The notes below the pieces were generated by a model, which worked only from the letters and a program-made list of their open reading frames with translations, ran no database searches and was not told the DNA's origin. From Lewinellaceae bacterium (GTDB lineage: Bacteria > Bacteroidota > Bacteroidia > Chitinophagales > Saprospiraceae), in assembly GCA_016712415.1 (NCBI GenBank), contig JADJRC010000009.1, forward strand, positions 45,001 through 109,000: DNA of 64,000 nt. Reading direction: 5' to 3'. The position numbers and the translations under genes were made by a program. Shown here one piece after another: positions 1 through 10,623 of the stretch (position 1 is the stretch's first letter; every line of letters begins with the position of its first letter).

Positions 1-1990
<1,990 letters not shown>

Positions 1991-2166
1991 TTTTTCTTTC
2001 TTCACACATCTGTGGCACGCTCGTCTGCTTATTCGCACGAGGTCACTCTGATTCCTTTTTTACTTGTTTCTTCCCCCTTGTCTTTGTTAAAAAACACAAT
2101 CGAAATCCGGATTATGCCGAATCGCTTTCTTCGATGCTGCAAACCCCCGGTTTCTTTTAAGACATG
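1991..2166 (+). other. 23S-5S internal spacer
   Basis: A pyrimidine-rich spacer of about 175 bp separates 23S from 5S. It holds long T and C/T runs and no tRNA or recognisable gene. It is presumably transcribed as part of the rRNA precursor and removed during processing. Confidence 0.7.
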
Positions 2167-2277
2167 TTGGTGCCTTTAGCGACGGGGTTCACCTCTTACC
2201 ATTCCGAACAGAGTAGTTAAGACCGTCAGCGCTGATGGTACTGGGGTTGATGCCCCGGGAGAGTAAGTCGGTGCCAA
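2167..2277 (+). rRNA. 5S ribosomal RNA
   Basis: The stretch is about 111 nt with complementary ends (TTGGTGCC with GGTGCCAA) and the conserved CCATTCCGAACAGAG loop near 2198-2212. It lies directly downstream of 23S, as in a normal rrn operon. Confidence 0.95.
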
Positions 2278-2293
2278 CTCAATATATCCATTC

Positions 2294-2335
2294 ACGCCTC
2301 TGTTGCCTTGTGCAGCAGGGGCGTTTTGGTTTTTA
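2294..2335 (+). terminator. Rho-independent terminator of the rRNA operon
   Basis: A hairpin with an ACGCC...GGCGT base and an inner TGTTGC/GCAGCA stem is followed by a T-rich tract (TTTTGGTTTTT). It sits 17 bp after 5S. The convergent ABC permease gene ends just beyond it, so it may stop transcription from both sides. Confidence 0.8.
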
Positions 2336-2349
2336 CGCGGCAGGGTTTT

Positions 2350-3756
2350 CTACTGTTTATCAAAGCGAACCCTGGGATCTGCCCAGGCATACAGTAAATC
2401 GGCAATCAAACTTCCCACTATCGTCAGGGCCGCAGCCATCATCAGTATGGCAAATAATACCGGATAGTCGGCACTTAAAAATGCCTCCTGGGTTTTCATG
2501 CCTATTCCCGGAAACTGAAACAGGGATTCCACTACCAGCGAACCGGCAAAAACAGCCGGAAATAACCCGGCAAATATGGTTATGACCGGGAAAAGCGCAT
2601 TGCGAAAGGTGTGGCGCCAATACACGCTGTTTTCATGCACCCCCTTGGCCCGGGCCGTGCGTATATAGTCCTGCCGGATATTTTCAAGCATACCCCCGCG
2701 CATCTGCAGCGCCAGAATGGCCAAGGCATGCAGGCTCAATGTGCCAATGGGGAGTATGAACTTGCCGGCATTGTGCCGGCACCAGGCGCCGAAAGTCAGG
2801 CCGCTGCCTTTCCACGACTCGATCGCGATGCCTTTGATCCAGAAAAGCCCCCAGTCGGGCGTGGCAAAAAGCAGGATCAACAGCCCGCCCATCCAAAATG
2901 CCGGCGTCGCATATAGTAAAAGCAGGGTCCAGCCGGTAAGCTTATCGAAGGCTCTGTTTCGCCGCCGGGCCATCGCAACACCAAGCGGTATGGCAATGAG
3001 GTAGGCGATGCAGATCGCCAGGCCGTTGATGACCAGTGTAGACAGCAGAGCAAACATAAGCGACTCCCATACAGGTATTTGCGTGAGCCGCGACAAACCG
3101 AGATCGCCGGTAACGAATCCGGCGATCCAGTGGTGATACTGGTTGTCTGTTCCGTACCAGTGAAAGGCGGGCCGGTACATTTTCCAGGCGCCGTCGCTCT
3201 GCCGGAGGGTGCGGATTTGCGCCTCAAGATTCGTAAGCAAACCCGCCGGATAGACATTTGCAGGCAGTTGCTGCAGCGACACCTGAATACTGTCGAACAT
3301 CGCGGGCAACAGGGCAATATGGCGGCACTTGACCATATCCGAAACAGCAAGCCGGAAAGTACCGGCATGGTGCAGCGTGTCGGGCAAACTGGAAGCGACA
3401 CCCCAGATACTGATTAGCGCCGACTCATAGCGACTGACTGCCGGCCAATCGCCGCTTTGCGCGCAGAGGTTCAACAGGCGCGCCCGCCTTGAATAAGGAA
3501 ATATTCGGTATGCAGTATCGGGATACGAGGCTGGACTTACGTCGAAGTAAAATACCGGTTTGTCCAGACCTTCCAGCGCGGCCCTGATGCGTATGGACGA
3601 TTCCTGCACCTGGCCGCTGTTGCCGAGGGGTGCGGCATCTCCCGAATCAAGAGTGGTATCGCGTGGTGAGCATTTGCTCAACCCAAATACCGTCATGGAA
3701 ATAAGCAGTAGCGTCGGTATGGCCAGCAGTGTTCGTTTAACGATATATCTGAGCAT
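2350..3756 (-). CDS. ABC transporter permease, DppB/OppB type, with large periplasmic insertion
   Basis: This is an inner-membrane permease subunit of the peptide/nickel ABC importer family. The first membrane segment is at about residues 8-28 and further segments lie from about 230 onwards. The cytoplasmic EAA loop contains DYIRTARAKGV near 365-375, and the C-terminal part shows the GIGMKTQEAF pattern typical of DppB. At 468 aa it is about 130-150 residues longer than usual DppB proteins; the excess lies between membrane segments 1 and 2 and should be periplasmic. No partner permease, ATPase or binding protein is adjacent, so the substrate is unknown. It follows the metallo-hydrolase gene on the same strand with a 21-bp gap and may be cotranscribed with it. 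Confidence 0.88.
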   Translation of the reverse strand: MLRYIVKRTLLAIPTLLLISMTVFGLSKCSPRDTTLDSGDAAPLGNSGQVQESSIRIRAALEGLDKPVFYFDVSPASYPDTAYRIFPYSRRARLLNLCAQSGDWPAVSRYESALISIWGVASSLPDTLHHAGTFRLAVSDMVKCRHIALLPAMFDSIQVSLQQLPANVYPAGLLTNLEAQIRTLRQSDGAWKMYRPAFHWYGTDNQYHHWIAGFVTGDLGLSRLTQIPVWESLMFALLSTLVINGLAICIAYLIAIPLGVAMARRRNRAFDKLTGWTLLLLYATPAFWMGGLLILLFATPDWGLFWIKGIAIESWKGSGLTFGAWCRHNAGKFILPIGTLSLHALAILALQMRGGMLENIRQDYIRTARAKGVHENSVYWRHTFRNALFPVITIFAGLFPAVFAGSLVVESLFQFPGIGMKTQEAFLSADYPVLFAILMMAAALTIVGSLIADLLYAWADPRVRFDKQ

Positions 3757-3777
3757 ATTCCAAACGGCTGAGCAGGG

Positions 3778-4419
3778 CTACAAAAAAGGGTTGTATTCTT
3801 TCTCGTGCCTGATCGTCGTCGCCGGCCCATGTCCGGGGTAAACGACAGTTTCGTCGGGCAGCGTAAACAGTTGCGTTCTGATACTGGCAATCAGGGTATC
3901 AAAGTCGCCGCCGGGCAGATCGGTCCTGCCGATGCTTTCCATGAACAACACATCGCCGGCGATCACAAAACCCTCATCACGGCAGAAAAACGATATGCTG
4001 GCCGGCGAGTGCCCCGGCGTAAACAAAACATCAAGCCTGACATTGCCGAATGCTACCACATCGCCGGCCTCCAGAAAACGCTCGGGGACGGGCATGTCGT
4101 CGGTAAACGGAACGCCGTACATCTGGCACACCTGGGGGAAACGCTCCAAAACAGGCAATTCGCCGTGGTGTATTTCCAATCCCAGTCCCCAGGTACGGGC
4201 AACGAAACCGTTGCCGAATACATGGTCGAGATGACAGTGCGTGTTGATCAGCCTGACCGGGCGCAGGTTGTTTTTTTCGATAAAATTTTTCAGCGTATCC
4301 CTTTCTTCGGCGGTGTAGCAGCCGGGGTCAAAAATGGCGCATTCCCCCGAAGCATCGTCGTAGATGACGTAGGTGTTTTCAGCAAAAGGGCTGAACTCGA
4401 ACGCTTGAATTTTTATCAT
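3778..4419 (-). CDS. MBL-fold metallo-hydrolase (glyoxalase II-like)
   Basis: A 213-aa cytoplasmic metallo-beta-lactamase-fold hydrolase. The metal-binding motif THCHLDH lies near residues 60-66, AGDVLF supplies the bridging aspartate near 155, and PGHGP supplies the last histidine near 196-200. The small size and motif spacing match the YcbL/GloB-like thioesterases, which hydrolyse S-lactoylglutathione or similar thioesters; the true substrate cannot be read from sequence. Start ATG at 4419. The next gene on the strand is the ABC permease. Confidence 0.9.
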   Translation of the reverse strand: MIKIQAFEFSPFAENTYVIYDDASGECAIFDPGCYTAEERDTLKNFIEKNNLRPVRLINTHCHLDHVFGNGFVARTWGLGLEIHHGELPVLERFPQVCQMYGVPFTDDMPVPERFLEAGDVVAFGNVRLDVLFTPGHSPASISFFCRDEGFVIAGDVLFMESIGRTDLPGGDFDTLIASIRTQLFTLPDETVVYPGHGPATTIRHEKEYNPFL

Positions 4420-4523
4420 AAGCTATTGCGGGATTTTTTCGGCGGCTGTTTCCCGGCAGGTTCAAAAGTACACGACAAAACAACGGCGTTTCCCGAAAAA
4501 ACAAAACAGGAGACAGGGAATCT

Positions 4524-6851
4524 CTATTTCACGATCAGACGCCGTTCGACGGCGCCGGAAGCGGTTTGAATACGCAAGGTGTAAAAGCCTTCCTGCCAGT
4601 TGTCAACACTCAGTTGTGTGCTCCGGCCAGCCGAAGGCAACAGGGTGTGTACAGTTTGTCCCAACGCATTGATGGCTTCGATCTGCTCTACTTCCAGGTC
4701 GCCGGTAAAAACAGTGGCGACATCGCTCGCCGGATTGGGGAAAACAACGACGTGCTGACCAAACGCCGGCTCGCTTGTCGGAGTTGTCTGCACCATTTTC
4801 ACCCAGACAGTATCCAGTTCAAGCGGTACGGAAAGTTCTTTGACGTTTCCCTGCGCATCAATGGCTTTTATGCTCTGAACAGGTATGGTGATGGGAATGA
4901 TACCATTATTATCAACACGGCTTGTAATATCTACAATGATGATGAAATCAGTGGAGAAATTGATCTTGGCAACACGGCCGTGTCCGTTTACGCTTTGTCC
5001 GTTTTTTCGGGCAAAGCCCATATCCAGTTGCTTGGTGGCATAATTATCCTTTGCCATGAAGAGGCAATGGGTATTGGAGCCCATCAGGTCGGGATAATAA
5101 AATGTTTCGGGGTCGTGGTTTATAAATTCGGGGTACCGAAGGGTAAAGGCCAGGCCAAACAAATTCAGCACCGGTACGCTGGTACTGCCCACAAATACAT
5201 CCGCGCTGAACTCGATCAGGTTTTGGGGATTGTTGGGGTTGATATAGATGGTATCATCGGTAAATTTCACCCGAACCTTCGGCAGGCCGGGCGTCCACGC
5301 GATATCCGTCGTGTCTATCGGAAGATAGTGTTGTTCGATCGGATCGGCGTCGAAATCGAGAATTTTTCCGTCTCCGTCGCAGTCCAGGTGTTTAAAATTC
5401 ACGCCGGTTACGACAGACTCCTGCCAGTTTGGGGCAAATTGAGGCGTCCAGTCCGTCGTTGCATTGGGGCGCGGCGCTCCGATCGTGGCATATCCAAGCC
5501 CAAGATTTAGCAAGTCGTATACATTGGCTTTCAAATCGCCGTTTGCGTCGCCCGGCATCACATAATCCGTTCCTGCGGGCAGGTTGCCCGGGCACATGCT
5601 GTAGGTATCCGTAATAAGCAGGCGGGTAACAGACGATACGCAACCGTTGGTTTTCCAGGCGGTGAGGTTGGTGCGGTAAATGCCCTCCACTTCGTAAAAG
5701 TGGGTCAGGGTATCCCATTGCGACAATTCCAGCAGCGGGCTGCCGTCTCCAAAATCGAGCTGGAGATAGGAGAAATCGCCTGCGGAAAGGTTGGTAAACC
5801 GAAAAGTGTATCCGTCGTCGGGATTGGCATTAACCAGATCGATCTTGAGATCGGCCACACAGGCGCCGGTAGTGGCGCCGCATTCGCCAGCCCACCACGT
5901 CGAAACGCCCGAAGTCATGGCCTCGCATTCATTTCCGTATGTAAATCCATCACAACCGCATACCGGCGCATACAGCGACGGACAATTATTGCTTGCGCCG
6001 GCCGTGATGGCCGGGTTAATACAGCCTGGTTCGGCCAGGGTGATCTGCCGGCAACGGGTAGTGGTACAAGTGGCGCCGCTGACCGAATCAACAACGGTAT
6101 ATTGAGCGCAGATGAGGTAGGTGCCTTTTCCGGGGAGTTGATACGTGAAATTGGGCGTCTCCGCCAGTATCTGGTTCGATTTGCTGTCAAACCATTTGAC
6201 GGAATTCAATACCCCCGTCGTGTTTGCGGTGGCGAATACTTTGCCATACAACTGATTGCCGATCGCCGTTACGTAAATGTCATGATCGCACCAGTTTGGG
6301 TTTTGGGCGCTTACAAAAATATCTTTGCACAGTTCCGACGAACACCCATAACTATCTGAAACAGAGAGGCAAACCGTAAAGAAGCCTTCATATGGAAAGG
6401 TGTGTTGCACTGTTTTTCCTTCTGCTGTAGCGCCATCGCCAAAATCCCATTTGCAGGTTTGTGTAGAAGGGTCGTACACGTCGGCATCGAAGGTAAGATT
6501 GAAGGAGTTGACATTGCTGGTAGCGTGGGTAAACTTCGCTTCACAGGGAAGTGTATCCGATACACAGGTCAGTTTCACCACTTCCAGCCCTTCGGAGGTA
6601 CACCCGGCCGGAATTGCTGCGGTGGCAGCAGAAAATCGTATGGTCTGGTTGCCGGTCAGATCGTCTGTACCCGCGACGGCTTTCAGGATGTTGCCGTTGT
6701 CCAGGTCGATGATCTTGGCGCCGCAGTCCGGGGTAACAGACACTACCCAGCCCACCCTTTCACATTGGGCAGACAACTTTGCGACAGTCAGCATGGACGC
6801 AAATAAGACGGCAGCAATTTTCCAATCAAAAGTGTAGCGGTTACCGTGCAT
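4524..6851 (-). CDS. T9SS-secreted multidomain protein with PKD and Kazal-like domains
   Basis: This 775-aa secreted protein has a signal peptide (AAVLFASMLTVAKLSAQ) directly after the chosen ATG at 6851; upstream in-frame codons would place that peptide too far inside. PKD-like domains contain CKWDFGDGATAEG and LDFGDGSPLLELS. A Kazal-type or follistatin-like Cys-rich segment contains CPSLYAPVCGCDGFTYGNEC. Dockerin-like calcium motifs follow (PGDANGDLKANVYDLLNLG and DCDGDGKILDFDAD). The last ~75 residues form a type-A T9SS sorting domain (VVVFPNPASDVATVFTG ... GFYTLRI). The protein is expected to be exported across the outer membrane and anchored or released. Its binding partner is unknown; the Kazal-like domain may inhibit a serine protease. 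Confidence 0.87.
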   Translation of the reverse strand: MHGNRYTFDWKIAAVLFASMLTVAKLSAQCERVGWVVSVTPDCGAKIIDLDNGNILKAVAGTDDLTGNQTIRFSAATAAIPAGCTSEGLEVVKLTCVSDTLPCEAKFTHATSNVNSFNLTFDADVYDPSTQTCKWDFGDGATAEGKTVQHTFPYEGFFTVCLSVSDSYGCSSELCKDIFVSAQNPNWCDHDIYVTAIGNQLYGKVFATANTTGVLNSVKWFDSKSNQILAETPNFTYQLPGKGTYLICAQYTVVDSVSGATCTTTRCRQITLAEPGCINPAITAGASNNCPSLYAPVCGCDGFTYGNECEAMTSGVSTWWAGECGATTGACVADLKIDLVNANPDDGYTFRFTNLSAGDFSYLQLDFGDGSPLLELSQWDTLTHFYEVEGIYRTNLTAWKTNGCVSSVTRLLITDTYSMCPGNLPAGTDYVMPGDANGDLKANVYDLLNLGLGYATIGAPRPNATTDWTPQFAPNWQESVVTGVNFKHLDCDGDGKILDFDADPIEQHYLPIDTTDIAWTPGLPKVRVKFTDDTIYINPNNPQNLIEFSADVFVGSTSVPVLNLFGLAFTLRYPEFINHDPETFYYPDLMGSNTHCLFMAKDNYATKQLDMGFARKNGQSVNGHGRVAKINFSTDFIIIVDITSRVDNNGIIPITIPVQSIKAIDAQGNVKELSVPLELDTVWVKMVQTTPTSEPAFGQHVVVFPNPASDVATVFTGDLEVEQIEAINALGQTVHTLLPSAGRSTQLSVDNWQEGFYTLRIQTASGAVERRLIVK

Positions 6852-7047
6852 ATTTTTGTTCGTTATTTTCACAAGACAGGATGATACGGCGGTTCGTTGG
6901 GTTACAGAACATTTTGATTCTACAAAGGTTAGCAATTTCCGGAGGAAGTTCAAAGACATTTTCAATAACTTGCCGGGAAGATTTTTGGTATGTATCTTAA
7001 CTAAAAATTTGATTTTCAGTGTGTTAAAATGTCTTTTGGGGGAAATT

Positions 7048-7055
7048 TATTTTTG
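7048..7055 (+). promoter_or_regulatory. Candidate -7 promoter box (TATTTTTG)
   Basis: TATTTTTG fits the Bacteroidota -7 consensus TAnnTTTG. It lies only 4 bp before the preferred ATG at 7059, so a transcript from it would be leaderless or nearly so. No TTTG -33 box at the correct spacing was seen. Confidence 0.35.
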
Positions 7056-7058
7056 TGT

Positions 7059-8507
7059 ATGCTAAGCGAAAAACTCGTGTCTCTGCTCCAAACCTTTTCA
7101 AAGTACGAACTCAACCGGTTCCGGAAATTTTTGCTTTCCCCTTATTTCAATGAACAGGAGGATTTGGTGCGGCTTTTTGAACTGCTCAACGCCGCGCTGC
7201 GGACGGAGGATAATGTTGACACAATGTTGGACAAACAGGGTGTGTGGAAATCTCTTTATCCAGGGAAAAAGATTGACGACGCGCACCTTCGGCGCATTTG
7301 CTCCGATTTGGGGCAAATGGCTTTGCAATTCATGGTGGAAGAAGCCAGAAAAAAAGATGCGCTTACCGAAGCGCTTGAACTACAGCGGGTGCTGGAAAAA
7401 CCCGAGCTCCAAAAACACCTTGCCGGCGTAGAGCGCCAAATTAGAAAACGACTCGATTCCGCCCCCGGCCAGTCCACCTGGTATTACTTATCCCGGTTCC
7501 GAATGCACTGGAATGTGTACAATCGAGCCTCCAAGGTAGTAGCCACCTCTGATTTTATGAATAAATTGCTCCCCGCAGATCAGTCACTGGACTATTTCTA
7601 TGTGGTACAGAAACTAAAATTTTATGTGGCATGGCTGATTTACAAGGGATTTCGTTCGACGCAACAGAAACTGCCAGTAATACCCGGCTTTTGGGAATAT
7701 ATTCAACAGATACCGGATGAGGATGTTCCGCTAATTTCTATATACCAAAATGTAATACGCTGCCTTACAGAGCCGGATGAAGAGCAGTATTTCAAAGAAT
7801 TGCTGAATAATCTTGATAAATTTACAAACCAATTAACAAAAGAAGATTTGCGAGAGTGCTACTACATTGCACAGAATTACTGTGCTTTTAAAATAAGCCA
7901 GGGCAAAATGGAATATTATAAGGAAGTGTTTGAAATATTTAATAAGGTTATTGACCTCAAAATTTTGCTGGAGGATGGCCAACTATCGGAAGGCGTGTAT
8001 AAAAACATTATTACAGCAAGTCTGGGTGTGGGTGAGTACAACTGGGCTGAGGATTTTATCGAAAACTATTCAAGCTATCTGCCGTCCAATATTAGAGAAA
8101 ATGCCCGAACGTTTAACTTGTCATATCTTTATTTTCATCAAAAAAAGCATCAAAAGGTAATCGAATTACTCCGTAATGTAGAATATAGTGATATCGTCTA
8201 TGCTCTGAAGGCAAAACAAATACTTTTACGTACGTACTATGAATCTGATGAACTTTTGGCGATGGATTCTCTTATGGATAGTTTTAGAATTTTCCTAAGG
8301 CGTAATAATCTTATTTCCAAGAATTTAAAACGGGAGTATAACAACTTTTTGAACTTCCTTAAGAAGATGGCACTGCTTGATTCTTACAACCCGCAATCAA
8401 TAGCATCTCTCAAAAAAAGTATTTCTGAAACACAATATGTTAATTCTAAAAAATGGTTGTTGGATAAAATTGCTGAAATGGAGCAACTTGTTGTCAAAAA
8501 ACAATAA
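7059..8507 (+). CDS. Helix-rich protein of unknown function
   Basis: I do not recognise a characterised family. The 482-aa product has no signal peptide or membrane segment and is rich in predicted helices with many aromatic residues, resembling an alpha-solenoid (repeated W/Y/L-rich helical pairs). The N-terminus MLSEKLVSLLQTFSKYELNR starts a regular amphipathic pattern, so I prefer ATG 7059 over the upstream in-frame ATG 7029. The gene is more AT-rich than its neighbours (many AAT, AAA and TTT codons), especially after 7700, which may point to a different origin. The stop codon lies inside the left arm of the 27-bp inverted repeat element at 8501. Confidence 0.75.
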   Translation: MLSEKLVSLLQTFSKYELNRFRKFLLSPYFNEQEDLVRLFELLNAALRTEDNVDTMLDKQGVWKSLYPGKKIDDAHLRRICSDLGQMALQFMVEEARKKDALTEALELQRVLEKPELQKHLAGVERQIRKRLDSAPGQSTWYYLSRFRMHWNVYNRASKVVATSDFMNKLLPADQSLDYFYVVQKLKFYVAWLIYKGFRSTQQKLPVIPGFWEYIQQIPDEDVPLISIYQNVIRCLTEPDEEQYFKELLNNLDKFTNQLTKEDLRECYYIAQNYCAFKISQGKMEYYKEVFEIFNKVIDLKILLEDGQLSEGVYKNIITASLGVGEYNWAEDFIENYSSYLPSNIRENARTFNLSYLYFHQKKHQKVIELLRNVEYSDIVYALKAKQILLRTYYESDELLAMDSLMDSFRIFLRRNNLISKNLKREYNNFLNFLKKMALLDSYNPQSIASLKKSISETQYVNSKKWLLDKIAEMEQLVVKKQ

Positions 8508-8786
8508 ACAGGAGTCATCCCGAATTTTCCAGGCGAACACGACCTCCATGCCGTCGAATATAGGCTGTGTGTATGTACAACGGACTTCCAAGTCCGTTGT
8601 AACGTGGTGTAGGCGCCGGACTAGGAAGTCCGGCGTACATACCCTGTCTGGTAGGTTGTTTAACGCAAATATCGCTACATAAACCTGACCGCTACCAGGT
8701 CGGATATTTTACATAACCGACTGATCTGTAAATATTTGACTTCTCCAAAATCAATTGCTAAATTCGGGATGACTCCTGTTTATTGT
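8501..8786. mobile_element. 286-bp element with perfect 27-bp terminal inverted repeats, no coding capacity
   Basis: The sequences at 8501-8527 and 8760-8786 are exact inverted copies (ACAATAAACAGGAGTCATCC plus CGAATTT). The interior holds a 66-bp pair of palindromes (8574-8639). The sequence from 8700 to 8775 is clearly related to 36510-36585 in the opposite orientation. The element overlaps the stop codon of the upstream gene and encodes nothing. It resembles a MITE or a REP-type composite; no transposase is in the window and no target duplication is obvious. Confidence 0.65.
8574..8639 (+). repeat. REP-like double palindrome, copy A
   Basis: Two palindromes stand side by side: CAACGGACTTCCAAGTCCGTTG, then after a 12-nt spacer CGCCGGACTAGGAAGTCCGGCG, bounded by TGTA and TACA. 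The same arrangement occurs at 14815-14881 and, inverted, at 36674-36739. Each half could fold into a perfect or near-perfect hairpin. Confidence 0.85.
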
Positions 8787-8792
8787 AAGAAA

Positions 8793-9188
8793 TCAATCAA
8801 TGACATCAACAATTATAATAAACCCGCTTATTGTATTATTTGAACAGATTGACGAAAGTTCACATCTATATGATTTGCCCGACTCCAGACCCGATAATGT
8901 AGTTGATGTTCCGAATATTTTTGTAGTTGAATGTTGGGTAGAGGTTCCTAATTCATATACCGCTAAATTGTACGCAATAGCTCCGCTTACTTCACTCCAA
9001 TCCAGCGATGCGGTTGTTGAGGATGTCCTTGTCCCATTAAAGGTTGCTGGCGCCGGTAGACTACAGGATTCCACATCAGGTGCGTTAAGTTGAATGGACG
9101 AGGCAGGGGCACATCTAGCCATCCCCTGAAACAATCCTTCAAAAGAAGCTGCAAATAAAAGGGTGAGTACTACTAGTTGCTTAATCAT
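8793..9188 (-). CDS. Small secreted protein with one fibronectin type III domain
   Basis: A 131-aa product with a signal peptide (IKQLVVLTLLFAASFEG) and a single FN3-like domain (PAPATFNGTRTSSTTASLDW ... AYNLAVYELG ... SGKSYRCELSSICSNN). The start is taken as ATG 9188; an upstream TTG is possible but less likely. It ends right after the FN3 domain with a short tail, 7 bp from the inverted-repeat element. It may therefore be the remnant of a longer T9SS protein whose remainder was lost, or a genuine small protein. No sorting domain is present. Confidence 0.55.
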   Translation of the reverse strand: MIKQLVVLTLLFAASFEGLFQGMARCAPASSIQLNAPDVESCSLPAPATFNGTRTSSTTASLDWSEVSGAIAYNLAVYELGTSTQHSTTKIFGTSTTLSGLESGKSYRCELSSICSNNTISGFIIIVDVID

Positions 9189-9244
9189 AATGGACAATTT
9201 TAATGATGAAAGAATAATTTATCTAGTGAACAAGCAAGTCATTT

Positions 9245-9276
9245 GTCACATTGTCACATTGTCACATTGTCACATT
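9245..9276. repeat. Tandem octamer GTCACATT x4
   Basis: Four exact copies of GTCACATT lie between the divergent FN3-protein gene and the PagL-like gene, about 30 bp before the latter's preferred start. Confidence 0.95.
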
Positions 9277-9305
9277 TTAACATAAATAAGCGCCTTGTTG
9301 TAAAT

Positions 9306-10445
9306 ATGTTGTTGTTTCGAATAATTAACTCTGCTTTATTGATAGGCTTTGGGATTAGCATAAATTTTGTACAGGTGAAAGCACAGCCGTTTTGCCCGGT
9401 TTCAATAGAAAAATCTGCTCACCTCGGCGCCATCTGGCGCCACACCCCCAAACTCACCACACAAACCGGCGCCCTGCAATGGGGTCAGGAGCTTGGACTG
9501 CGGTTCCAGACAAACGGCCGCCGCGACTGGCATCAGTGGCAGCGGTATCCCGTTTTCGGGGTGTCGGTGGTGCACATGCATTTTGGCGACGGCTCGCACG
9601 GCGACGGGTACGGCCTGCTGCCCAACCTGTCCATACCCGTTTTCCGCAGCGGCATCTTTACGGCTTTTTTCCGCCTGGGCACGGGCCTGGCATGGGTGGC
9701 TGCTCCGTACGATTATTTTGAAAATCCCGGACAAAACGCCATCGGCTCGCACTGGAACAACATTACCCAGTTCCGGCTCGGCGGCGAATTGCGCCTCAGC
9801 GACCACCTGCGTGTACACGCGGGCGCGGGCCTGACCCACTTTTCCAACGGGGCCGCAGCGTTGCCCAACTACGGTATCAACCTGCCTTCCGGTTACGCTG
9901 GCATCGCCTGGTCGCCGAAGCCGGTGCGCGAAAAGGATTTTGCCCCCGCCACAAGTGAAAAAAAAGCCGGCAGGCGCTGGGGCGCCACGGTACAGGGTGG
10001 CTTGGCCTTCATTGAATACGCCGTTTTCGACGGCCCGAAGTACCCGATCCGGACAGCCTCGGTTGCAGGCTATTTCAGTTTTAACAAGGTAAACAGGGCG
10101 CTGCTGGGCGTCGATTACGAGTTCAACAAGGCGGTTTTTGTATTCGGGCAGCAAATCGCGGACTTTGAGAACGAAGCGGAAGCCCGCAAAGGCGCCACCA
10201 GGCTGGCGCTTTTTGTCGCCGATGAATTTCTTTTTGGCCAATTTGGCATTCAGTTGCAGATGGGCGCCTACATAGGCGGTTCCATCAACCAATACGTTTT
10301 TAAACGCCAATACAGCAAACTGACCATACGGTACTACTTCCCGGCCTTGTTCAAAACGGAATTACAACCACATATGGGCGTTACCCTCAAAGCCCACGCG
10401 GCCACGGCTGAGTATATTTCCATGAACGCAGGGCTGGCTTTTTAA
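9306..10445 (+). CDS. PagL-like lipid A deacylase / acyloxyacyl hydrolase family outer membrane protein
   Basis: The N-terminal half (residues ~35-210 of 379) matches the lipid A 3-O-deacylase fold. The catalytic motif LTHFSNGA contains the His and Ser expected in PagL (H-x-S-N), within a beta-barrel-like alternating pattern. The signal peptide IINSALLIGFGISINFVQVKAQ supports the ATG at 9306; the in-frame start at 9243 would translate the octamer repeat. PagL removes an acyl chain from lipid A in the outer membrane. The C-terminal ~150 residues form a further barrel-like region ending in a phenylalanine (NAGLAF), typical of outer-membrane insertion, and make it longer than proteobacterial PagL. 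Confidence 0.8.
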   Translation: MLLFRIINSALLIGFGISINFVQVKAQPFCPVSIEKSAHLGAIWRHTPKLTTQTGALQWGQELGLRFQTNGRRDWHQWQRYPVFGVSVVHMHFGDGSHGDGYGLLPNLSIPVFRSGIFTAFFRLGTGLAWVAAPYDYFENPGQNAIGSHWNNITQFRLGGELRLSDHLRVHAGAGLTHFSNGAAALPNYGINLPSGYAGIAWSPKPVREKDFAPATSEKKAGRRWGATVQGGLAFIEYAVFDGPKYPIRTASVAGYFSFNKVNRALLGVDYEFNKAVFVFGQQIADFENEAEARKGATRLALFVADEFLFGQFGIQLQMGAYIGGSINQYVFKRQYSKLTIRYYFPALFKTELQPHMGVTLKAHAATAEYISMNAGLAF

Positions 10446-10608
10446 GAAACTGTTTTAAAACCCCTCACCGGGCGGAAAGACCCATCTTTTGCGGCTATCC
10501 TGCGGCTATTTTTTGGCGAATATGCCCCAATATTAGCCAAAAAATGAGCCTTGTCTATCTCCAAAACCTGAGCCTTTCCACTCCGGCAGGGGTTTTAAAA
10601 CAGTTTCT
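10445..10608. repeat. 164-bp imperfect palindrome with 21-bp perfect ends
   Basis: AGAAACTGTTTTAAAACCCC plus T at 10445-10465 is the exact inverse of 10588-10608. Inner segments also pair: GGCTATTTTTTGGC with GCCAAAAAATGAGCC. It begins on the last base of the PagL-like stop codon. The end sequence TAAAACAGTTTCTAAG recurs at 55655-55670. This could be a MITE-like element or a large structured terminator. Confidence 0.75.
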
Positions 10609-10623
10609 AAGCGAAAAAGTCCG

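Noticed and set aside
9243..9305. Upstream start of the PagL-like protein
   Set aside because: It would translate the GTCACATT octamers and place the signal peptide internally.
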